This document shows, one piece after another, positions 5,826 through 8,894 of a DNA stretch of 8,894 nt. Origin of the DNA: Candidatus Eiseniibacteriota bacterium (GTDB lineage: Bacteria > Joyebacterota > Joyebacteria > Joyebacterales > Joyebacteraceae); NCBI GenBank assembly GCA_030639555.1, contig DAOWCM010000075.1, positions 1 to 8,894 of the forward strand, read 5' to 3'. The first letter of the stretch is position 1. Every line of letters begins with the position of its first letter. Under the pieces are notes generated by a model. That model ran no database searches and was not told where the DNA came from. It worked only from the letters and a program-made list of their open reading frames with translations. Made by a program: the position numbers and the translations under genes.

Positions 5826-6879
5826 GCAGTTTCCTCAGTTGCGCGGTCACGAACACCTCGTCCAGAACCGGCGCGAAGATGTTGCCGAGCAGTATCGCGA
5901 ACATCACGCCCTCAACGTAGCCCGTCAGGTTCCTGATGAGCGCGGTCGCTACGCCGATGATAAGACCGTAGGCCCACTTGCCACCGTTGCTCATGGGACT
6001 CGAGACCGGGTCGGTCGCCATAAAGAACGCGCCGAAGAGAAGCCCGCCTGCCATCATGTGCCAGAGAACGACGCTTCCGTCCCCGCCGTGCAGGGACGCG
6101 GTCATGACCGCGAACGTGCCCAGCATCGACACGACCGTGCGCCAGCTGGCGACGCCGACGAACAGGAGAAGCAGGCCGCCCAGAATGATGGCAATCGCGG
6201 AGGTCTCGCCGGCGCTGCCGGAAACGCTCCCGAAGGAGAGCCGCCACAGGTTTGTCCACTCCCCCGCCTTGGCGGCCACGAGCGGCGTCGCGGCGGAGAC
6301 AGCGTCGACCGAATACTGGGTGGCGCGGCCCAGGAGCCCGCTGCCCGGCTCGAACCACGCCCCGGACATGGCGCGCGGGTATGCGAGAGCGAGGAAAATC
6401 CTTCCGACGAGCGCTGGGTTGAACAGGTTCCTACCGGTACCACCGAAAAGCTCCTTGCCTATGATCACGCCGAAGGCGCAGCCGACGGCCACCATCCAGA
6501 GCGGCAGCCCCGGCGGCAGGATCAGCGGGAAGAGCATTCCCGTGACGAAGAGGCCCTCGTTGATCCCCTCCTTGCGGATCACGGCGAAGGTCACTTCGAC
6601 CACTCCGCCCGCGGCGTAGGATACGAGGATCATCGCAAGCACGCGGAGACCGAAGAAGTAGACCGACGCGAGAATACATGGCACGAGCGCGATGATGACC
6701 AGACTCATGACGCGCTTGACGTCGAGCGGGTCGCGAACGTGAGGCGCCACATCGGTCGTCTCGAGCGGCGAGAAAAACAGCGCGTCGGCCGCGTCGAACA
6801 GAGGCTTCAAGAGACCGAACCTGCCGCCCTCCTGGAAGCGCGGCCGGAACCAATCGAGGATGTTCAGGATCGGTCTCAT
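5809..6879 (-). CDS. nqrB: Na+-translocating NADH:quinone reductase subunit B (membrane, covalent FMN)
   Basis: Large membrane subunit of Nqr, related to RnfD, which carries a covalent FMN and takes part in Na+ transport and quinone reduction. Nqr-type blocks are APHVRDPLDVKR (45-56), GLFVTGMLFPLILPP (109-123), GKELFGGTGRNLFNPALVGR (141-160), VASWRT (243-248) and MATDPVSSPMSNGGKWAYG (287-305). The flavin site is DAVSAATPL (192-200), predicting FMN on T198; an alanine replaces the usual glycine before AT, and the TPL ending is more like RnfD. Length is 356 residues against about 415 in Vibrio. The loss appears to be the long segment after the first helix: here VYFFGLRVLAMILVSYAAGG (73-92) runs almost directly into the next conserved block, as in RnfD. 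ATG at 6879 has GGAGG 7 nt upstream and overlaps the nqrA stop (ATGA). Confidence 0.95.
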   Translation of the reverse strand: MRPILNILDWFRPRFQEGGRFGLLKPLFDAADALFFSPLETTDVAPHVRDPLDVKRVMSLVIIALVPCILASVYFFGLRVLAMILVSYAAGGVVEVTFAVIRKEGINEGLFVTGMLFPLILPPGLPLWMVAVGCAFGVIIGKELFGGTGRNLFNPALVGRIFLALAYPRAMSGAWFEPGSGLLGRATQYSVDAVSAATPLVAAKAGEWTNLWRLSFGSVSGSAGETSAIAIILGGLLLLFVGVASWRTVVSMLGTFAVMTASLHGGDGSVVLWHMMAGGLLFGAFFMATDPVSSPMSNGGKWAYGLIIGVATALIRNLTGYVEGVMFAILLGNIFAPVLDEVFVTAQLRKLRGYKT

Positions 6880-8294
6880 GCCTCGGCCTCCAGCGCCAAC
6901 GCGGCCTCCATGTCAGCCTGGATCTCCGCCTTGGCGTCGACGAACTGCTGGCGGAGGTCGATCTTGGACGGGCACACGTACGAACAGAGCCCGCACTCGA
7001 TGCAGAGGTCCACTCTGAGGTCGATCGCGCGCTCGAGGTCCTTGGCGTAGATGGACTTGTGCAGAACGTTGGGCATGATGCGCGCGGGACAGATGTCCAC
7101 ACACTGCCCGCAAGAGATGCATGGCCTCAGTTCACCGGCGAGCGCCGTGCTGAACCGTACGCCGATCTCCGGCCGATAGGTTCCCACGAAGGACCGGCTG
7201 TAAGAGCGCCGCGACACGCCGGGACGGGCGAAGGCCATGAACGTCCGCTCGGTCAGTTCGCCGAGCACCGTCAGACCGGTGCACTCGGCGCCAAGACCCA
7301 ACCACCCCTCGGGAAGTGTTCGCCCGGTGAGAAGCCCGCCCTCGACAACTCTTGCGGGCTCCCGACAGAGACGACCGTTCAGGATCGCGTCTATCGGATA
7401 CCCGAGCATCACTCGCAGGTGCACGGGCTGGGTCACGGCCGGCCCCGCAAGCGAGACGATGCGCTCGGTGCGGGGACGTGAGTGAGTTACTGCCTCGTCC
7501 AGCGCGAGCAGGCCTTCCAGTGAGGTCGCCCAGAGCTGAGCGTGCGGGTCCCCGGCAAGGCCGGTCAGGCGAGCAAGAAGAGCCGGGTTGTCGAACGGAT
7601 ACTTGAGCGGGATGGTCAGCACGCGCGCACAGCCGCATTTCGAGGCCGCTTCCTTCGCCTCGAGAGCAAGCGGGTCATCGGTGTCGGGAACCACCGCGCA
7701 GACGGCGCAGTCCGGGAAGATCGCGTGCAGCAGGGAGAGCCCGCGCGCGAACGCGTCCACGTTGCCGGGCAGCTGCGCCTCGCCGCCGGTCACGAAGGGC
7801 TCCAGGCGCACGGCTGAGACCATGACAACGTCCGGGCTGACGGCGGGGTCGACCGGTGCCCCCGTTCGGGCGTCCGACAGGAACTGCCAGACACCCATCT
7901 CGACCAGCGTCGCAACCGAGAATCCGGGCGGGAGTTCGCCGATGCGGGCCGGCGCCGATGACCCGGCGTCCGGCTCCTGTGGGGGAACCTCGAGCTCGTC
8001 CAAGACGATGTGCCCCTCCTGCCCGTCAAGCCGGACCGTCCCGGCACAGGGCGCGAGGAGGGGTATCGAGTAGTGCCCGTGGTCCACGGCCAGAACCTGC
8101 CCCGGCTGGACCCGCTGTCCGTCCTTCACGCGGAGCTCGCTGAACTCGAGGCGACGGCTCGTGAGAGGGATGAGCAGCCTGTCGGGCAGAGGGAGCTCGA
8201 GCACTTCGGACGACGGCGCTCCGGTCACCGGGACGTTGTAGCCCCCGGCGAGCGCCACCTTCGACGTGACTCCAGACGGGTCACCCACGTACAT
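6876..8294 (-). CDS. nqrA: Na+-translocating NADH:quinone reductase subunit A with two RnfC-like 4Fe-4S motifs
   Basis: Peripheral cytoplasmic subunit of Nqr. NqrA-type features: GGYNVPVTGAPS at 17-28 (compare GLDLPIAG.PS), a biotinyl-like APCAGTV (81-87), GVWQFLSDARTGAP (134-147) where NqrA has its GLWT..RPF segment, LTGRTL (322-327) and a PG-SYSRSF segment (358-369). The C-terminus differs from classical NqrA: two full ferredoxin motifs, CISCGQCVDICP (C392, 395, 398, 402) and CIECGLCSYVCP (C431, 434, 437, 441), each able to hold a 4Fe-4S cluster as in RnfC. Length 472 against about 446. The RnfC glycine-rich NAD/FMN motif (GAGGAGFPT) is absent, so I call it NqrA by sequence and gene order. 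Start is the ATG at 8294; its Shine-Dalgarno is weak and lies in a hairpin. A GTG at residue 13, with GGAG upstream, would give a length closer to the family's N-terminus. Confidence 0.9.
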   Translation of the reverse strand: MYVGDPSGVTSKVALAGGYNVPVTGAPSSEVLELPLPDRLLIPLTSRRLEFSELRVKDGQRVQPGQVLAVDHGHYSIPLLAPCAGTVRLDGQEGHIVLDELEVPPQEPDAGSSAPARIGELPPGFSVATLVEMGVWQFLSDARTGAPVDPAVSPDVVMVSAVRLEPFVTGGEAQLPGNVDAFARGLSLLHAIFPDCAVCAVVPDTDDPLALEAKEAASKCGCARVLTIPLKYPFDNPALLARLTGLAGDPHAQLWATSLEGLLALDEAVTHSRPRTERIVSLAGPAVTQPVHLRVMLGYPIDAILNGRLCREPARVVEGGLLTGRTLPEGWLGLGAECTGLTVLGELTERTFMAFARPGVSRRSYSRSFVGTYRPEIGVRFSTALAGELRPCISCGQCVDICPARIMPNVLHKSIYAKDLERAIDLRVDLCIECGLCSYVCPSKIDLRQQFVDAKAEIQADMEAALALEAEA

Positions 8295-8299
8295 GTAGG

Positions 8300-8331
8300 A
8301 CCGCCCGCGCGCTGTATCAAGCGCAGGCGGT
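8300..8331 (-). promoter_or_regulatory. Hairpin covering the ribosome-binding region of nqrA
   Basis: An imperfect inverted repeat: outer stem ACCGCC/GGCGGT (8300-8305 with 8326-8331), inner stem GCGCT/AGCGC (8309-8313 with 8320-8324), a 6-nt loop, and a small asymmetric bulge. In the minus-strand mRNA it ends six nucleotides before the nqrA ATG, so its 3' arm (GGGCGGT) includes the only Shine-Dalgarno-like bases. It may dampen nqrA translation, be an operator palindrome, or be incidental in GC-rich DNA. Confidence 0.4.
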
Positions 8332-8345
8332 TCTACCGTTAGACC

Positions 8346-8375
8346 AGGGGTGGGCGGCGCCCAGGCCCTACCCCT
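8346..8375 (-). repeat. GC-rich stem-loop just after the small membrane gene
   Basis: Directly past the stop of the small membrane protein (TGA at 8378-8376) lies AGGGG-tagggcc-TGGGC-gcc-GCCCA-CCCCT on the minus strand: a 5-bp inner stem extended by a second 5-bp stem across a one-sided bulge. No T-run follows. It may be a weak or Rho-linked transcript attenuator between the cytochrome genes and nqrA, or a processing or stability element. Read-through into nqr is likely because the gap is only 81 nt. Confidence 0.3.
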
Positions 8376-8597
8376 TCACCCCGACTCGGCCCAGACCACG
8401 GCCCACAACCATGCCAGGGACCCCAGCGCGATGAGCAGGCCACCCAGGGGAATGACGACCACGAGGAGGATCGGGACCTTGGTGAAGAGCGCCACCGACA
8501 GCACCAGAACCCCCACGACCTGGGAGAGCGCGCCGCGCCTGAGGACCCGCGCAGCAGCGTCGGGACCCGAGGGAAAGAGCTGGAACGGGCTGACCAT
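8376..8597 (-). CDS. Small two-helix membrane protein, unknown function
   Basis: A 73-residue protein with a polar N-terminus (about 1-25, with basic residues around RVLRRG) and two strongly hydrophobic helices, about 26-48 (VVGVLVLSVALFTKVPILLVVV) and 50-70 (PLGGLLIALGSLAWLWAVVW), ending in ESG. The ATG at 8597 is one nucleotide after the stop of the NapC-like cytochrome, and GGAGG lies 7 nt upstream inside that gene, so it is translationally linked to it. I do not recognise a family. Its place between a quinol-oxidising cytochrome and nqrA suggests a small accessory or assembly subunit of one of these membrane complexes; this is inference. The coding call rests on the tight linkage, ribosome site and coherent membrane profile. 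Confidence 0.7.
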   Translation of the reverse strand: MVSPFQLFPSGPDAAARVLRRGALSQVVGVLVLSVALFTKVPILLVVVIPLGGLLIALGSLAWLWAVVWAESG

Positions 8598-8598
8598 G

Positions 8599-8894
8599 TC
8601 AGTCCTCCAGAATGTGACCGACGTCGTGGCAATCGAGACACGACATCTCTTCGGCTTTGAGGTCGTCTATCAACGTCTCCGGATACTGGTGTCCGGCGCC
8701 ATCAAGGAAGTTCTCGGCCTCTCCGTGGCACTTGAGGCAGACGGCGTTCCTGTAGGGCTCGACCAGCTCCAGCTCCTCGGGTGCCTTGCCGAAGTAGTGC
8801 ACGCGGACATCGTGCATTCCCCTCATCTTGGCGTCCAGATAGCCGAGGAGGCCCGGGTTGGTATGGCACGTGTAACAGGCCTTCTTCCGGTCGA
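8599..8894 (-). CDS. NapC/NirT-family multihaem cytochrome c, C-terminal part (gene begins beyond window)
   Basis: The frame is open at the window edge; 98 codons are visible, ending in TGA at 8601-8599. An internal ATG at 8826 is not the start, since the frame continues upstream with a haem motif. Three CxxCH motifs are seen: CYTCH (about 6 residues into the visible part), CLKCH and CLDCH, the last followed by VGH. The spacing (CH, about 22 residues with MRGMHDVRVHYFG, then NAVCLKCH, then GAGHQ, then MSCLDCHDVGH) matches haems 2 to 4 of tetrahaem NapC/NirT/NrfH proteins, which take electrons from membrane quinol and pass them to periplasmic reductases. The N-terminal membrane anchor and haem 1 would lie past 8894 and cannot be seen. 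It is followed at once by the small membrane protein and then nqr. A different soluble multihaem protein remains possible. Confidence 0.75.
   Translation of the reverse strand, partial: DRKKACYTCHTNPGLLGYLDAKMRGMHDVRVHYFGKAPEELELVEPYRNAVCLKCHGEAENFLDGAGHQYPETLIDDLKAEEMSCLDCHDVGHILED

Noticed and set aside
6286..6312. Gly-to-Ala change in the NqrB FMN site (SAAT instead of SGAT)
   Set aside because: RnfD and some NqrB proteins tolerate other small residues at this position and the acceptor threonine is intact, so loss of the flavin is not suggested.
6876..8294. Calling the first gene rnfC because of the two 4Fe-4S motifs
   Set aside because: The N-terminal PVTG.PS block, the PG-SYSRSF segment, absence of the RnfC glycine-rich NAD/FMN motif, and the A-B-C-D-E-F order ending in nqrF without rnfB all point to NqrA.
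8295..8350. tRNA-like stretch (GGTCTAACGGTAGAAC followed by a 5-bp stem and loop) upstream of nqrA
   Set aside because: It resembles a D-arm and anticodon arm, but the loop has 6 rather than 7 nt, there is no T-arm (GGTTCGAATCC-like) and no acceptor stem. I treat it as a regulatory hairpin at most.
1..8894. CRISPR arrays, insertion sequences, attachment sites, rRNA
   Set aside because: No spaced direct repeats, transposase-like proteins, terminal inverted repeats or rRNA-like segments were seen; the window is almost fully explained by the minus-strand genes.

Overview
The window is GC-rich and tightly packed, and every gene I can support lies on the minus strand. Read in transcription order (high to low coordinates) it holds: the C-terminal end of a membrane-type multihaem cytochrome of the NapC/NirT quinol-dehydrogenase family (8894-8599, open at the window edge); a 73-residue two-helix membrane protein (8597-8376); a complete six-gene operon for the Na+-translocating NADH:quinone oxidoreductase in the order nqrA-B-C-D-E-F (8294-2843); a 150-residue ferritin-like helical protein (2830-2378); and a secreted octahaem c-type cytochrome of the hydroxylamine-oxidoreductase (HAO)-like family (2293-1013). 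After a 304-bp intergenic region with a strong hairpin and a candidate promoter comes a separate secreted protein (708-1, open at the other edge). It has one c-haem motif, a calcium loop and the start of an Ig-like domain.

The nqr genes overlap or nearly touch (4-, 17-, 8- and 4-nt overlaps, then a 7-nt gap), and the ferritin-like gene follows 12 nt after nqrF. The octahaem gene follows after 84 nt, so it is probably in the same transcription unit. My reading is a compact anaerobic respiratory chain: NqrF takes electrons from NADH, the Nqr complex reduces quinone and pumps Na+, the NapC-like protein re-oxidises quinol on the outer face of the membrane, and the HAO-like cytochrome acts as terminal reductase (nitrite or hydroxylamine would be the first substrates to test) or as an electron hub. 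This pathway is inferred from families and gene order.

The most notable point is that this Nqr looks like a mosaic of Nqr and its ancestor Rnf. NqrA is NqrA-like along most of its length, but its C-terminus carries two complete 4Fe-4S motifs (CxxCxxCxxxCP) of the kind found in RnfC and lost in the well-studied NqrA proteins. NqrB, NqrC and NqrF are all short and appear to lack insertions present in the Vibrio subunits. NqrD has an extra cysteine-bearing N-terminus. No rnfB and no flavin transferase gene (apbE) is seen here.

The organism cannot be named from the window. High GC, Nqr, multihaem cytochromes and a secreted protein with an Ig-like module would fit a Gram-negative, probably uncultivated lineage such as an FCB-group relative or a deltaproteobacterium-like phylum. 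That is a guess.
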